In this document: positions 47,178 to 57,840 of the stretch, piece after piece | How positions within the stretch are numbered: the first letter of the stretch is position 1 | Layout: the number at the start of each line of letters is the position of its first letter | Assembly (NCBI GenBank): GCA_001898235.1 | Contig: MKTN01000029.1 | Location: 1-64,000 of the forward strand | Length of the DNA: 64,000 bases | Origin: Gammaproteobacteria bacterium 39-13 | GTDB taxonomy: Bacteria; Pseudomonadota; Gammaproteobacteria; Berkiellales; Berkiellaceae | Direction of reading: 5' to 3' | Notes under the pieces: generated by a model | Database searches by the model: none | Seen by the model: the letters and a program-made list of their open reading frames with translations, nothing else | Told to the model about the DNA's origin: nothing | Translations under genes and position numbers: made by a program

Positions 47178-48007
47178 CATTTGTAGACGGAGCGCCTGCT
47201 AGCAAGCTTAGCCTCCTGGATAGGGGGCTTCATTACGGTGATGGACTATTTGAAACAATTGCTGTCAGAACAGTTCCTCACCGCAATATCGCTGATTACC
47301 CATTATGGGGTAACCATTATCAACGTCTTCTACAAGGATGTGAGCGCTTAGGAATACCTTGTCCTTCACAAGGATTACTAGAAGATGAGATAAGAAGCTT
47401 CTTTTCCCATTTTTCCCTTCCACTGCCTTCAATTATAAAATTAATCCTGACAAGAGGAAGCGCAGGAAGAGGGTATTCCCCAAGAGATAATACCTCTACC
47501 AGAATTTTAATTGGTTATCCTTGGCCCAACTACCCTAAATGTTTTTGGACTGAGGGTATTACCGTCACTATTAGTGATATCTATTTGAGTCGTAATCCTT
47601 ATTTAGCAGGGATAAAGCATTTGAACCGCCTTGAGCAAGTCATGGCAGCTTCACGCATGGGGGCATTTGATGAAGCACTAATGTGTGACATGAATGGTGA
47701 TGTGATAGAAGGTACTAGAACGAATCTTTTTGCAGTAATTAATAATGAATTACAAACCCCTTTGTTGAATGAAGTAGGAATTAAAGGTGTCATGCGTTCT
47801 TTTATTTTGTCGCTATGCAAACACGAAGGGATCCCTGTAAAAGAGAACGCGATACGACAAGATGAACTTATACGGGCTTCAGAAATTTTTGTTTGTAATG
47901 GGGTGCTCGGCATTTGGCCTGTTAAGCAAGTATTATCAACTCCCTTAAGAGTGGGGCCGACAACGCTGAGATTGGCAAATTTAATTAAAGAGAAAATAGT
48001 GTGTTAA
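47162..48007 (+). CDS. pabC: Aminodeoxychorismate lyase, with no conventional start codon
   Basis: About 281 residues from the only start-like codon, ATT 47162. Makes p-aminobenzoate for folate. Family stretches: [33 protein letters not shown] lysine in [24 protein letters not shown], and [16 protein letters not shown]. The frame has a stop at 47147, and between that and VDGAP there is no ATG, GTG or TTG. Either ATT is used (GGAG lies seven bases before it), or one base is extra near 47182: the GTG at 47170 would then be in frame and give (M)SSIVDGAP. Position between fabF and mltG is the usual one. Confidence 0.85.
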
Positions 48008-49059
48008 AAGCTTTCCTTGCATCATTAATATTAACGCTAATGGTAGTGGTGGGTGCCTTTTGGGCTTTTGATAGCTTTTGGCATACGCCGCTAAATAATA
48101 ACGACAATATGGTTAAATATACGTTAGCACCGGGTACAGGCGCTAATGTCATGGTGCGCCAGTTGAAACAACAGGGTATTATTAATCAACGACAAGCTCA
48201 GTTATTACGCTGGTGGATTCAATATAAAGGTGCGCAAAAGCTGTTTAAAGCAGGTGAATATCAATTTTATCTGTCAATTACGCCGGAAATGTTGTTAAAA
48301 AAGCTGATTGCTGGAGATGTTGTTCAATACAGTGTCACTTTTATTGAAGGACATACTTTTGATGACATGATGAGTATTGTTGCAAGACTTCCTTCGATTA
48401 AAAAAGTGCTAATAGGAAAATCTCCTCAAGAAATTATGACACTACTAGGCGAGCCAGATATCCATCCTGAAGGCATGTTTTTCCCTGATACCTATTATTT
48501 TACTGCGAATATGTCTGATCTTAATTTATTGCAGCGTATGCGCGCGACGATGCGCATGCGACTGCAAACAGCATGGGATGGACGTGGATCGAATATTCAT
48601 TTGAAAACGCCATATGAAGCATTAATTTTAGCATCTATCATTGAAAAAGAAGCCATCAGAGATGAGGAAAGAAATTTAATTTCTGGTGTTTTTCAAAGAC
48701 GTTTGGCTACCAATATGCGCCTACAAGCGGATCCGACTGTGATTTATGGCGTCGGAAAAGAGTACACGGGAAGATTAACAAAAGCACAGTTGAAGCAAGA
48801 CACACCTTACAATACTTATGTGCATAAAGGATTGCCTCCAACGCCTATTGCCATGCCAGGAATGAAATCTATTTTCGCGGCACTTCATCCTGACCAAGGT
48901 GATGCATTATATTTTGTTGCAAAAGGAGATGGATCGCATCACTTTGCCCCTTCTTTGAGTGAACATAATCAAGCGGTGAGAAAATATCAATTAATAACAA
49001 CTTCCTTAGTTTACAAGCTTGGCCATGGCGTACAATGGACAAAAGAAGCGGGGATATAA
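48001..49059 (+). CDS. mltG: Endolytic murein transglycosylase MltG
   Basis: 352 residues. Inner-membrane enzyme that cuts nascent peptidoglycan strands. GTG start overlapping the pabC stop by seven bases. Membrane anchor at ~2-25 ([19 protein letters not shown]), then the YceG domain with catalytic Glu in ILASIIEKEA near residue 219, and QADPTVIYG near 242. The stop shares a base with the tmk ATG. Confidence 0.94.
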   Translation: MLKAFLASLILTLMVVVGAFWAFDSFWHTPLNNNDNMVKYTLAPGTGANVMVRQLKQQGIINQRQAQLLRWWIQYKGAQKLFKAGEYQFYLSITPEMLLKKLIAGDVVQYSVTFIEGHTFDDMMSIVARLPSIKKVLIGKSPQEIMTLLGEPDIHPEGMFFPDTYYFTANMSDLNLLQRMRATMRMRLQTAWDGRGSNIHLKTPYEALILASIIEKEAIRDEERNLISGVFQRRLATNMRLQADPTVIYGVGKEYTGRLTKAQLKQDTPYNTYVHKGLPPTPIAMPGMKSIFAALHPDQGDALYFVAKGDGSHHFAPSLSEHNQAVRKYQLITTSLVYKLGHGVQWTKEAGI

Positions 49060-49691
49060 TGAGTACTACAGTACAAAAAGGAAAGTTTATTACCATAGAG
49101 GGCATTGAGGGTGTAGGTAAATCTAGCAATGTCAATTTGATTGCTGATCTAATCCAAAAGGCTGGCAACCAAGTTGTTGTCACTCGTGAACCGGGTGGGA
49201 CGCCAATAGCCGAAGCCATTCGAAAAGTATTGTTAGCTGAATATGATGAAGAAATATTTGGCCAAACAGAATTGTTATTATTGTATGCGGCAAGAATACA
49301 ACATGTAGAACATGTGATTAAGCCTGCCTTGGCTGAAGGAAAATGGGTAGTTTGCGATCGTTTTGTTGATGCAACCTATGCGTATCAAGGCGCTGGCAGA
49401 GGTATTCCTATTGAGAAAATTGACTCTCTTCATCAGTGGGCATTAGGAGATTTTGTACCGGATTGTACAATTATTTTAGATGCATCACCTGAAATTGCGT
49501 TTGAACGTATCAAAAAAAACCGAGATTTAGATCGATTTGAAAAAGAAAAGATTTTCTTTTTTCAACGTATACGTCAACAGTACTTACAAATAGCTGGTCG
49601 CGATAAACAGCGTTATCGTATTGTGGATGCATCAAGACCACTAAAAGATGTTCAAGATATTATACGTGGCATTATAGTAAATATTTTTTAG
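49059..49691 (+). CDS. tmk: Thymidylate kinase
   Basis: 210 residues; dTMP to dTDP. P-loop IEGIEGVGKSSN, TREPGGTPIAE, and DRFVDATYAYQGAGR. The start ATG overlaps the mltG stop (TAATG); GGGG lies before it. An earlier in-frame ATG at 49035 lies inside mltG and is less likely. Confidence 0.95.
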   Translation: MSTTVQKGKFITIEGIEGVGKSSNVNLIADLIQKAGNQVVVTREPGGTPIAEAIRKVLLAEYDEEIFGQTELLLLYAARIQHVEHVIKPALAEGKWVVCDRFVDATYAYQGAGRGIPIEKIDSLHQWALGDFVPDCTIILDASPEIAFERIKKNRDLDRFEKEKIFFFQRIRQQYLQIAGRDKQRYRIVDASRPLKDVQDIIRGIIVNIF

Positions 49692-49722
49692 TAGAACTCA
49701 TTTAGAAATCAAGAACAATGCG

Positions 49723-49795
49723 GTCATTAAGGAGGCGTAGGGGCAATCCACGTTCTTCAAAATAAGAATGGATTGCTTCCTACGCTCATAATGAC
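49723..49795. repeat. Dispersed palindromic repeat, family A, copy 4
   Basis: Long imperfect palindrome: gtcattaaggaggcgtag...gcaatcca on the left, tggattgcttcctacgctca-taatgac on the right. Related to the copies at 3201 and 28015. Unlike those, it lies within a same-strand operon, between tmk and holB, where it would form a strong hairpin in the mRNA. Confidence 0.7.
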
Positions 49796-49849
49796 AACCT
49801 TGGCAAGATAAAAGCAAAATGAGAAGAGTATGTGTATAGGGAACAGCTA

Positions 49850-50842
49850 ATGGCAGCAATTCATTTATACCCTTGGCTAGAATCTACTTGGCAGCGCTTA
49901 TTACAATTATATAATAGCCAGCGTGTACCTCATGCCCTGTTGATAAGTGGCGCTAAGGGATTAGGAAAAGCTAACCTTATCCATGCCTTTGAAAAGCTTT
50001 TATTATGCCAAGCGCCAGCAGAGGGGGCTTGTGGCACCTGTCGATCATGCTATTTGTTTGAGCAAAATCATCATCCTGATCTTCGCCGGCTCGGTGAAGA
50101 TGCTAAGACAATCGGTATTGATGAAATTCGAGAATTGACGCATTTTCTAGATCAAACTTCTCATCAACAAGGGTATAAAGTTGTTACACTCTTTCAAGGA
50201 GATCAACTGTCACATGGTTCAGCAAATGCTTTGTTAAAAACATTGGAAGAACCATTAGGGAAAACAGTGCTGCTCCTTGTTGCTGAACAGCCGCAAAATA
50301 TGCTTGCAACCTTAAAAAGCCGGTGTACGCATGTTCACATTGTTTTACCGCCACTTCCTGTATCACTTGCTTGGCTACAAAGTAATTATTCGGAGAATGA
50401 TAAATACTTGCAGCAATGTCTCGCTTTGGCGGCAGGATCTCCTTTGCGTGCAAGGGAATTTCTTGATGCTGATACGGGTAATTGGCGCAGTGCTTTGACC
50501 AAAGCCATCTTGATAGAACCAAAGAGCGCATTTGACAGTGAAGATATACAGCAATTTATCGCTAATCAGCCTAGGGAAGCACTATACTTATTTTATTATT
50601 GGGTGGCCGAAGTGACTCGGTTCGCTTTACAGGCTTCAACTGGCTATTTGTACACGGGTTCGGAAGTTAAACATTTGGAGCATTTGGTACGGAAAATACC
50701 ACTCAAAAAAATATTCACTTTTTTTGAGTATCTGACAGAGTCAATAAAAACATTGTCATTGCCTGGAACAAATAAGCAATTATTGTTTGAGACATTATTT
50801 TATCGATGGGAGTTGTTGTGCTCCGAGGGAGGGTCCGTATGA
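49850..50842 (+). CDS. holB: DNA polymerase III delta' subunit
   Basis: 330 residues. Clamp-loader subunit. Begins MAAIHLYPWLESTWQRLL; modified P-loop SGAKGLGK; zinc-module cysteines in CQAPAEGACGTCRSC; SRCTHVHI near 165. ATG 49850 is chosen over the in-frame GTG 49832 because AGGGA lies seven bases upstream. The stop overlaps the pilZ ATG. Confidence 0.92.
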   Translation: MAAIHLYPWLESTWQRLLQLYNSQRVPHALLISGAKGLGKANLIHAFEKLLLCQAPAEGACGTCRSCYLFEQNHHPDLRRLGEDAKTIGIDEIRELTHFLDQTSHQQGYKVVTLFQGDQLSHGSANALLKTLEEPLGKTVLLLVAEQPQNMLATLKSRCTHVHIVLPPLPVSLAWLQSNYSENDKYLQQCLALAAGSPLRAREFLDADTGNWRSALTKAILIEPKSAFDSEDIQQFIANQPREALYLFYYWVAEVTRFALQASTGYLYTGSEVKHLEHLVRKIPLKKIFTFFEYLTESIKTLSLPGTNKQLLFETLFYRWELLCSEGGSV

Positions 50843-51216
50843 GTAATTCGGAACATCAAAATCAAAACGAGAAACCTCTTCCTCGCTCTGGCGTATTATC
50901 ATTAGCTATTCGTGATAAAGCTGTTTTATATGCGACCTATATGCCTTTTGTAAAGCAGGGTGCATTATTTATCCCAACGAGCAAACCTTATGCGCTTGGG
51001 GAAGAAGTTTTTATGTTATTAAATCTGATGGAAGAATCAGAAAAGATGCCTGTGACAGGAAAAGTCATTTGGATTACACCAAGTCGTGCCCAAGGTAATC
51101 GTGCTGCTGGGATAGGGGTACAATTTCAAGGTGAAGATGGCGTTAAAGTGCGCAATAAAATTGAAACTTATTTAGCAGGCGCTTTAAAATCTGATCGTCC
51201 AACGCATACGATGTAG
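50839..51216 (+). CDS. pilZ: PilZ-domain type IV pilus assembly protein
   Basis: 125 residues. PilZ-family fold with LSLAIRDKAVLYATYMPF and GKVIWITPSRAQGNRAAGIGVQF. Like Pseudomonas PilZ it lacks the usual R-x-x-x-R c-di-GMP motif in its N-terminal part, which fits a pilus-assembly role. ATG 50839 follows GGGAGGG and overlaps the holB stop by four bases. Confidence 0.9.
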   Translation: MSNSEHQNQNEKPLPRSGVLSLAIRDKAVLYATYMPFVKQGALFIPTSKPYALGEEVFMLLNLMEESEKMPVTGKVIWITPSRAQGNRAAGIGVQFQGEDGVKVRNKIETYLAGALKSDRPTHTM

Positions 51217-51224
51217 GGATATTT

Positions 51225-52007
51225 GTGTACGTAGATTCGCATTGCCATTTAAACATGCTTGATTTAACTCCTTATGAAGGAGATCTTCAATTAGTATTAG
51301 ATCAAGCTCGTCAACATGGCGTTAAATATTTTTTATGTGTAGCTGTGACATTAAACGATCACCCTGAATTAGTTACTATTGCAGATCGTTTTCAAAATGT
51401 ATTTATTTCTTCTGGACTTCATCCTAACGAGAATCCTGGAGAGGCATTTGATCTTTCCATCTTGAAAAAAGAATCTTCACATCCTAAAGTCATTGCAATT
51501 GGTGAGACAGGTTTAGATTATTATCGTTCATCTGGCGAAATGAAATGGCAACAAGATCGCTTTGCTTTGCATATTGATTGTGCAAAGCAATGCCAAAAGC
51601 CGCTTATTATTCATACACGAGCCGCCAAAGAAGACACTATTGCGATGATGCAAAGCGAGAAAGCTAATGAAATCGGTGGTGTTATGCATTGTTTTACCGA
51701 AGATTGGGATACAGCCAAGCAAGCTTTAGATTTAAATTTTTATATTTCATTTTCTGGCATTGTGACTTTTAAAAATGCAGTAGAACTGCAGGATGTTGCT
51801 AGAAAAGTGCCACTTGAACGGATGTTAATTGAAACGGATTGCCCCTATCTTGCGCCAATTCCTCACCGTGGAAAACCTAATGTACCAGCCTATGTGAGCC
51901 ATGTTGCCGAATTTTTGGCGAAGCTTCGTGGTGAATCGTTAGATAAGATTGCAGAAGCAACTACGAAGAATTTTTTTGAGTTATTTAAGCCTTCTCTTGC
52001 TCAATAA
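51225..52007 (+). CDS. tatD: TatD-family metal-dependent DNase
   Basis: 260 residues, GTG start with AGGGAT before it. (M)YVDSHCHLNML gives the first metal site; then GETGLDYYR, PLIIHTRAA, GVMHCFTEDW and IETDCPYLAP. Last gene of the long fab-to-tatD series; eight bases after pilZ. Confidence 0.94.
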   Translation: MYVDSHCHLNMLDLTPYEGDLQLVLDQARQHGVKYFLCVAVTLNDHPELVTIADRFQNVFISSGLHPNENPGEAFDLSILKKESSHPKVIAIGETGLDYYRSSGEMKWQQDRFALHIDCAKQCQKPLIIHTRAAKEDTIAMMQSEKANEIGGVMHCFTEDWDTAKQALDLNFYISFSGIVTFKNAVELQDVARKVPLERMLIETDCPYLAPIPHRGKPNVPAYVSHVAEFLAKLRGESLDKIAEATTKNFFELFKPSLAQ

Positions 52008-52030
52008 AAGAGAAGATTGAAAATGAGATG

Positions 52031-52189
52031 AATGATCTTCTGTCTGCAAGCATAGCGCGCAGACAAATCCCTCTACCGCTTCGCGGGAGAGATCGCTGCT
52101 TTTAGCGGCGGGTGAGGGAAAAAGAGTAAAGAGTTTGCTCATGAGTAAACTGAGAGTAAGACCCTCAACCTCACCCTCACCCTAACCCT
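52031..52189. repeat. Dispersed palindromic repeat, family B, copy 2
   Basis: ctgtctgcaagcatagcgcg, gcagacaaatccctctaccg, cttcgcgggagag and accctcaccctaaccctctc match the element at 12825, with blocks in a different order. It runs directly into the 36-bp array that follows. Confidence 0.65.
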
Positions 52190-52350
52190 CTCCCGCAAGC
52201 GGGAGAGGGGATAAGAGTTATTATTCTCCCGCAAGCGGGAGAGGGGATAAGAGTTATTATTCTCCCGCAAGCGGGAGAGGGGATAAGAGTTATTATTCTC
52301 TCGCAAGCGGGAGAGGGGATAAGAGTTGTTATTCTCCCGCAAGCGGTGTA
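52190..52350. repeat. 36-bp tandem hairpin array, four full units and a partial fifth
   Basis: Units begin at 52190, 52226, 52262, 52298 and 52334 (partial). Each has the perfect palindrome ctcccgcaagcgggag followed by aggggataagagttattatt. Unit four has two substitutions. It is probably an amplified family B core. There are no spacers, so it is not a CRISPR array. It ends 45 bases before the hutG start, so it lies in or next to the hut promoter region. Confidence 0.85.
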
Positions 52351-52395
52351 GAGATAGAAAACCGATGGGAAAATATTTGCAAAAGGATTTTGCAA

Positions 52396-53388
52396 TTGGA
52401 CATCAAACCATTTTTACGTTTACCTGATAAAACCCTCTGGCAGGGTCGCATAGATAGCGGTGCTATGGAAAGGTTTTATCAGCGGATCTTAATGAAAAGC
52501 TATGCTGATTTTGTCAGCATGCCCGTTGCATTACAACCAACTATTACCATTTTGGGTTTTGCCTGTGATGAAGGTGTTAAACGTAATCAAGGTCGTGTGG
52601 GGGCAAAAGAAGGATCGAATGCACTACGTCAAGCCTTAGCAAATTACCCTTTGCATGGTCAGGCTGAAAATCTAGACCTACTAGATATTGGCAATATAAT
52701 TTGTTTGCAAGACGATCTAGAAGTCTCTCAGCAAGCTTTAGCAGAAATGGTTAGGCAGATCATAGATAAGGGATGCTTCCCCCTCATTTTGGGTGGAGGA
52801 CACGAAACAGCTTGGGGACATTACTTAGGGCTTCATCACAAATACCAAAAATCAAATTTTGCTATTGTCAATTTTGATGCGCATTTTGATATGCGAACTT
52901 TAGTAAACAATCAGGGAAGCTCTGGTACTTCATTTTTGCAAATAGCGGAATATCGTCAGCAAAATGGCGTGGCTTTTGATTATTATTGTATAGGTATTAA
53001 AGCAAGCAGTAATACATCCTCGCTTTTTGAAATGGCTAAAAAATGGGATGTGAAGCATCTCACTTGTGATGAAATATATGCATCCTCTGAAGCTATTTCT
53101 CTTTTAATTCAGCAAATTATTTCACAACATGACACCATTTACCTTACGCTTTGCATGGATGTGTTTGCTTCAAGCGTTTGTCCTGGTGTCAGCGCTGCTT
53201 CTCCTTATGGCATGATGCCATGGCAAGTATTACCTGCAATACGAACGCTGGCAGCGTCAGGAAAAGTCGTTGCGATGGATATAGTAGAGTTAGCACCTGT
53301 TTTTGATAAAGATAGTCAGAGCGTAAAACTAGGTGGATTGTGCCTTGCTGAATTCCTTTATCATTGGAAGAAGGTTGCCAATTCATGA
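52396..53388 (+). CDS. hutG: Formimidoylglutamase
   Basis: 330 residues, arginase/ureohydrolase fold. Final step of histidine use: N-formimino-glutamate to glutamate and formamide. Metal motifs: GGGHETAWGH, FDAHFDMR, and CMDVFASSVCPGVSAA, where the first Asp of the usual D-x-D is Cys. The start is TTG at 52396, with AAAAGGA eight bases upstream; a TTG six bases earlier is too close to that site. First gene of the hut operon; the stop overlaps the hutI ATG. Confidence 0.9.
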   Translation: MDIKPFLRLPDKTLWQGRIDSGAMERFYQRILMKSYADFVSMPVALQPTITILGFACDEGVKRNQGRVGAKEGSNALRQALANYPLHGQAENLDLLDIGNIICLQDDLEVSQQALAEMVRQIIDKGCFPLILGGGHETAWGHYLGLHHKYQKSNFAIVNFDAHFDMRTLVNNQGSSGTSFLQIAEYRQQNGVAFDYYCIGIKASSNTSSLFEMAKKWDVKHLTCDEIYASSEAISLLIQQIISQHDTIYLTLCMDVFASSVCPGVSAASPYGMMPWQVLPAIRTLAASGKVVAMDIVELAPVFDKDSQSVKLGGLCLAEFLYHWKKVANS

Positions 53389-54614
53389 GTAACTTTGTTA
53401 TTTGGCAACATGCTTCTCTTGTCACAATGGATTCGGCCCAAGACTATGGATTCATTGAGGATGGAGCGCTTGTTGTGAATAATGGTTACATTGAATGGGT
53501 AGGACCTACTTCAGCGTTGCCAGAAAATTATCTTCATGCCAGTGAAATTCATCAGATAGAACAGAGTTTAATGACGCCTGGATTAATCGATTGCCATACA
53601 CATTTAGTGTATGCAGGTAATCGGGCGCATGAATTTAAATTACGGATGCAAGGATTGAATTATGAAGCTATTGCAAAGCAAGGTGGTGGTATAGCTTCTA
53701 CTGTAGAGGTAACACGAAAAATAAGTGAAGAAGCCTTATTTTATCAAAGTGCAAAAAGACTACAAGCATTGCTGCATGAAGGTGTCACCACTATTGAGAT
53801 AAAATCAGGTTACGGATTAGATTTAGAAACTGAGCGAAAAATATTGCGCGTTGCCAATTTTCTACAAGAAAAATTTCCGGTTTGCGTGCAAAAAACTTTT
53901 TTAGGTGCGCATGTCTTGCCTAAAGAATTTCAGTCAACAAAAAAATATATTCAATTTCTAATTGAAGAAGTGTTACCTACACTCATGGCTGAAAATCTGG
54001 TTGATGCTATTGATGGGTTTTGTGAAAAAATAGCTTTTTCTGCTACCGACTTGGAAGTGCTATTGCAATGGGCTAAGCAACATCATTTAAAAATTAAGCT
54101 TCATGCTGAGCAATTGTCAAATGCAAAAGGTGCGATATTGGGCGCAAAATATCAAGCTGTTTCAGTGGATCATCTAGAATATTTAGATCAAGAAGGAGCC
54201 AATGCTTTAAAGATGTCTAATACTGTTGCAGTGCTTTTACCAGGGGCATATTATTTTTTACAAGAAACCTGTAAACCTCCTGTTGCACTGCTTAGAGCGT
54301 TAAATGTTCCTATCGCCATTGCCACAGATAGTAATCCTGGCACTTCACCAACGGTTTCCTTATTGCTGATGATGAACATGTCTTGTTTACTATTTGGGTT
54401 AACACCATTAGAAGCGCTTCAAGGTGTGACGCGAAATGCCGCTAAGGCTTTAGGGTATCAAGACAGAGGAATACTTGCCAAAGGTATGCGCGCTGATTTC
54501 GTCATATGGGATATGGAACATCCTGATGAATTTTCCTATCGATTTGGTGAGAATAGATGCCGTCAGATTATTCAATCAGGGAAGAAAGTACATGAAAAAT
54601 CCATCACGATTTGA
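53385..54614 (+). CDS. hutI: Imidazolonepropionase
   Basis: 409 residues, amidohydrolase. Opens imidazolonepropionate to formiminoglutamate. [45 protein letters not shown] and [10 protein letters not shown] are all as expected. The ATG overlaps the hutG stop (ATGA). Coding overlaps the hutU start by 23 bases. Confidence 0.96.
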   Translation: MSNFVIWQHASLVTMDSAQDYGFIEDGALVVNNGYIEWVGPTSALPENYLHASEIHQIEQSLMTPGLIDCHTHLVYAGNRAHEFKLRMQGLNYEAIAKQGGGIASTVEVTRKISEEALFYQSAKRLQALLHEGVTTIEIKSGYGLDLETERKILRVANFLQEKFPVCVQKTFLGAHVLPKEFQSTKKYIQFLIEEVLPTLMAENLVDAIDGFCEKIAFSATDLEVLLQWAKQHHLKIKLHAEQLSNAKGAILGAKYQAVSVDHLEYLDQEGANALKMSNTVAVLLPGAYYFLQETCKPPVALLRALNVPIAIATDSNPGTSPTVSLLLMMNMSCLLFGLTPLEALQGVTRNAAKALGYQDRGILAKGMRADFVIWDMEHPDEFSYRFGENRCRQIIQSGKKVHEKSITI

Positions 54615-56268
54615 TGCTACTCGTCAGATCAAAGCGCCACATGGCAATCAATTAATCGCTAAATCTTGGGCGACAGAAGCCATGCTGCGCATGTTAATGA
54701 ACAATCTCGATAACGATGTAGCAGAAAATGCCAAGGAATTGATTGTTTACGGCGGTATTGGTAGAGCTGCGAGAAATTGGGAGTGTTTTGACAAAATTGT
54801 TGAAGTCATCAAACGCTTGAATAACGATGAAACGTTATTAATTCAATCTGGAAAACCAGTGGGTGTGTTCAAAACGCATCCAGAAGCGCCACGCGCCTTG
54901 ATAGCTAATGCAAATTTGGTTCCGGCTTGGGCTACTTGGGATCATTTTAATGAATTAGATCAAAAAGGTCTCATGATGTATGGGCAAATGACGGCAGGTT
55001 CATGGATATATATTGGTAGCCAAGGGATCATACAGGGTACATATGAAACATTTCAAGCTGCTGCAAAGAAGCATTTTCAAGGTAAGCTGAATTCAAAATG
55101 GATATTAACAGCAGGATTAGGAGGGATGGGGGGGGCTCAACCGCTTGCTGCAACAATGGCTGGTGCCTCGTTATTAGCTGTTGAATATGATATTGAAAGG
55201 ATAAAGCGACGTTTAGCAAATGGCTATTTAGATGTAACTTGTAATTCGTTAGAAGAAGCGATTTCATTAATAAAAAAGGCGGTTCATGACGATAAACCTA
55301 TTTCTGTTGGATTGTTGGGAAATGCAGCAAAGATTTATCCTGAATTAGTGAAACGAGAAGTTTGGCCTGACATGGTGACTGATCAAACCAGTGCCCATGA
55401 TCCCTTAAATGGCTATTATCCGCTTGAGTGGACGATAGAAGAATGTCGACAAAAAAGAAAAACAGAACCTGAGAAAGTCATTTCTGCTGCCAAAGCCTCG
55501 ATGGCAAAACAGGTTAAAGCAATGCTTGCTTTTTATGAGCAAGGGATCCCGACATTTGATTATGGAAATAATATTAGGCAAATGGCGTTTGATGAAGGTG
55601 TGGATAATGCTTTTGATATTCCCGGATTTGTTCCTGAATTTATTCGTCCCTTGTTTTGTGAGGGGGTAGGTCCTTTTCGTTGGGTTGCGTTATCAGGTGA
55701 TCCTGAAGATATTTACAAAACAGATAAAAAAATAAAAGAGCTTATTCCAGATGATCAGCACTTGCATCGGTGGCTGGATATGGCACGAGAAAGAATTCCT
55801 TTTCAGGGGTTACCTGCTCGTATTTGCTGGGTAGGATTAGGATGGCGTGAAAAACTAGGATTAGCGTTCAATGAAATGGTTGCCAATAAAGAATTAAAAG
55901 CACCTATTGTAATTGGACGTGATCATCTTGATTCAGGATCGGTTGCAAGTCCAAGACGTGAAACAGAAGGAATGATAGATGGTTCGGATGCTGTCTCCGA
56001 TTGGCCTATATTAAATGCATTGCTTAATTGCGCTAGCGGGGCAACCTGGGTGAGTTTCCATCATGGTGGTGGTGTAGGGATGGGATATTCCCAACATGCA
56101 GGTTTTGTGATTGTGGCTGATGGTACAAAGGAAGCCGCTAATAAGTTATCGCGAGTTTTGACGAATGATCCTGCCTCTGGAGTGATGCGTCATGCTGATG
56201 CGGGCTATGAAATAGCAAAAGCATGTGCTATTAAAAACCATTTGGATCTTCCTATGGTGAACAAATGA
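54592..56268 (+). CDS. hutU: Urocanate hydratase
   Basis: 558 residues, normal length. Adds water to urocanate using tightly bound [15 protein letters not shown] at the NAD site, [14 protein letters not shown] near 268, [17 protein letters not shown] near 443 and [17 protein letters not shown] near the end are all typical. ATG 54592 gives [16 protein letters not shown], with AGGGA upstream. Confidence 0.97.
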   Translation: MKNPSRFDATRQIKAPHGNQLIAKSWATEAMLRMLMNNLDNDVAENAKELIVYGGIGRAARNWECFDKIVEVIKRLNNDETLLIQSGKPVGVFKTHPEAPRALIANANLVPAWATWDHFNELDQKGLMMYGQMTAGSWIYIGSQGIIQGTYETFQAAAKKHFQGKLNSKWILTAGLGGMGGAQPLAATMAGASLLAVEYDIERIKRRLANGYLDVTCNSLEEAISLIKKAVHDDKPISVGLLGNAAKIYPELVKREVWPDMVTDQTSAHDPLNGYYPLEWTIEECRQKRKTEPEKVISAAKASMAKQVKAMLAFYEQGIPTFDYGNNIRQMAFDEGVDNAFDIPGFVPEFIRPLFCEGVGPFRWVALSGDPEDIYKTDKKIKELIPDDQHLHRWLDMARERIPFQGLPARICWVGLGWREKLGLAFNEMVANKELKAPIVIGRDHLDSGSVASPRRETEGMIDGSDAVSDWPILNALLNCASGATWVSFHHGGGVGMGYSQHAGFVIVADGTKEAANKLSRVLTNDPASGVMRHADAGYEIAKACAIKNHLDLPMVNK

Positions 56269-57782
56269 AGACAGCCTTTATCTTGATGCCGGGTCAATTA
56301 TCTTTATCGCAAGTAGAAGTACTTTATCGGTCGCAGCAAGATATTCAGATCCACCCTAGCGCTAAGCAAAAAGTATTAGATGCTGAGCAAACGGTAAAAC
56401 ATTATGTTGAAAATAATATCGTTGCATATGGTGTTAACACAGGATTTGGCAAGCTTGCCAATAAAGCTATCCCTGGTGAAAAATTAAAAATCTTACAAAA
56501 AAATTTAGTATTATCTCATGCCGCAGGTACAGGGCCTGAATTAGCACAGGATATTGTTAAGCTTGTTCTTTTGCTTAAAATTAATGCTTTAGCGCAAGGC
56601 TATTCTGGTGTACGTTGGGAAGTGATAGATTTCCTCGTTACATTTTATAATGCTGATATTTTTCCTTGTATTCCATCTAAAGGTTCTGTTGGCGCTTCTG
56701 GAGATCTTGCTCCTTTAGCGCATCTTGCTTCTGCTATGTTAGGTATTGGAGAGGTTATTTTCAAAGGAAAACGAATTTTAGCGAGTGACGCCCTCCAACA
56801 GATTCATTTGTCCCCTTTAGAATTAGAGCCCAAGGAAGGATTAGCTTTATTAAATGGCACTCAAGTTTCCGCCGCTTTAGCTCTGCATGCTTTATTTGAA
56901 TGCCAGGTTTTGTTTGAGAGCGCAATTTATGCTGGCGCATTATCTTTAGAGGCCTCTAAAAGTGATATGCAGTTTCTTGATGAGAGGGTCCACAACCTGA
57001 GACGTTTAACAGGTCAAATCGATGTTGCGAAAGCATTCACCTTATTACTTCATAAAAATGCAACTTGTCATCAAAAAAATCATCGGGTACAAGATCCTTA
57101 TTCTTTACGCTGTCAACCACAAGTTATGGGAGCTTGTCTTGAACAATTGCGTTATATAAGCACTTCTTTGCAAAACGAAATCAATGCTGTCACGGATAAT
57201 CCATTGGTTTTTTCTGATAAGCAACAAATTATTTCAGGGGGAAATTTTCATGCGCAAATTTTATCTTTTGCCTCTGATGCTATGGCGAATGTTATCGCCA
57301 CTATAGGTAATATTTCTGAGAGAAGAGTCGCGCTATTGATGGAGCCCAGTTTGTCTGGCTTGCCTGCTTTTTTGATTCAAAATAGCGGCATACATTCTGG
57401 ATTGATGATAGCACAAGTCACTGCAGCTTCTTTAGCAAGTGAAAATAAAGTATTGGCACATCCTGCCAGTGTAGATTCTATTCCTACTTCGGCTAATCAA
57501 GAAGATCACGTGAGTATGGCAACTTTTGCAGCAAGACGATTACAGGAAATGGTAGATAATGCCATCACAATTATTGCGATAGAGCTTATTGCTGCATGTC
57601 AAGGGCTAGATTTAATCAAACCGTTTGATATTTCCATATCTTTAGAAGAGATTTATCAGAAAATTCGCAAAGTTGTTAATTTTTATGAAACCGATTGTAT
57701 TCCTGCCGTTGATATAGCTCGATTAAAAGATAGGTTAAAAAAAGGCGATTTTAGGTTTATTGCGGGGGAATTTTTTAAGTGA
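56265..57782 (+). CDS. hutH: Histidine ammonia-lyase
   Basis: 505 residues. Converts histidine to urocanate. The Ala144-Ser145-Gly146 triplet in [14 protein letters not shown] forms the MIO cofactor; [11 protein letters not shown] near 55 and ITDNPL-type AVTDNPLVF near 320 agree. The ATG overlaps the hutU stop by four bases. Last gene of the operon, in order G-I-U-H, opposite to the reaction order. Confidence 0.97.
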   Translation: MKTAFILMPGQLSLSQVEVLYRSQQDIQIHPSAKQKVLDAEQTVKHYVENNIVAYGVNTGFGKLANKAIPGEKLKILQKNLVLSHAAGTGPELAQDIVKLVLLLKINALAQGYSGVRWEVIDFLVTFYNADIFPCIPSKGSVGASGDLAPLAHLASAMLGIGEVIFKGKRILASDALQQIHLSPLELEPKEGLALLNGTQVSAALALHALFECQVLFESAIYAGALSLEASKSDMQFLDERVHNLRRLTGQIDVAKAFTLLLHKNATCHQKNHRVQDPYSLRCQPQVMGACLEQLRYISTSLQNEINAVTDNPLVFSDKQQIISGGNFHAQILSFASDAMANVIATIGNISERRVALLMEPSLSGLPAFLIQNSGIHSGLMIAQVTAASLASENKVLAHPASVDSIPTSANQEDHVSMATFAARRLQEMVDNAITIIAIELIAACQGLDLIKPFDISISLEEIYQKIRKVVNFYETDCIPAVDIARLKDRLKKGDFRFIAGEFFK

Positions 57783-57805
57783 TCCCCACTAGAATGTAGT
57801 GGGGA
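57783..57805 (+). terminator. Hairpin immediately after hutH
   Basis: tccccact and agtgggga form an 8-bp stem with a seven-base loop directly after the stop codon. No T-run follows. Confidence 0.5.
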
Positions 57806-57840
57806 AATGAATTATAGCGAATAATATTGGATAAAGGTGT

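Noticed and set aside
52190-52350. CRISPR array (36-bp repeats)
   Set aside because: Repeats are directly contiguous with no spacers, and no cas genes are nearby; it is a tandem array of a dispersed palindrome.
52139-52395. Minus-strand frames of 67 and 72 residues with a repeating RENNNSYPLSRL-type peptide
   Set aside because: They exist only because the 36-bp unit is a multiple of three; no ribosome site and no independent support.
54475-54591. N-terminal extension of hutU into hutI
   Set aside because: TTG start with no ribosome site and 39 residues unlike any urocanate hydratase; ATG 54592 is well supported.
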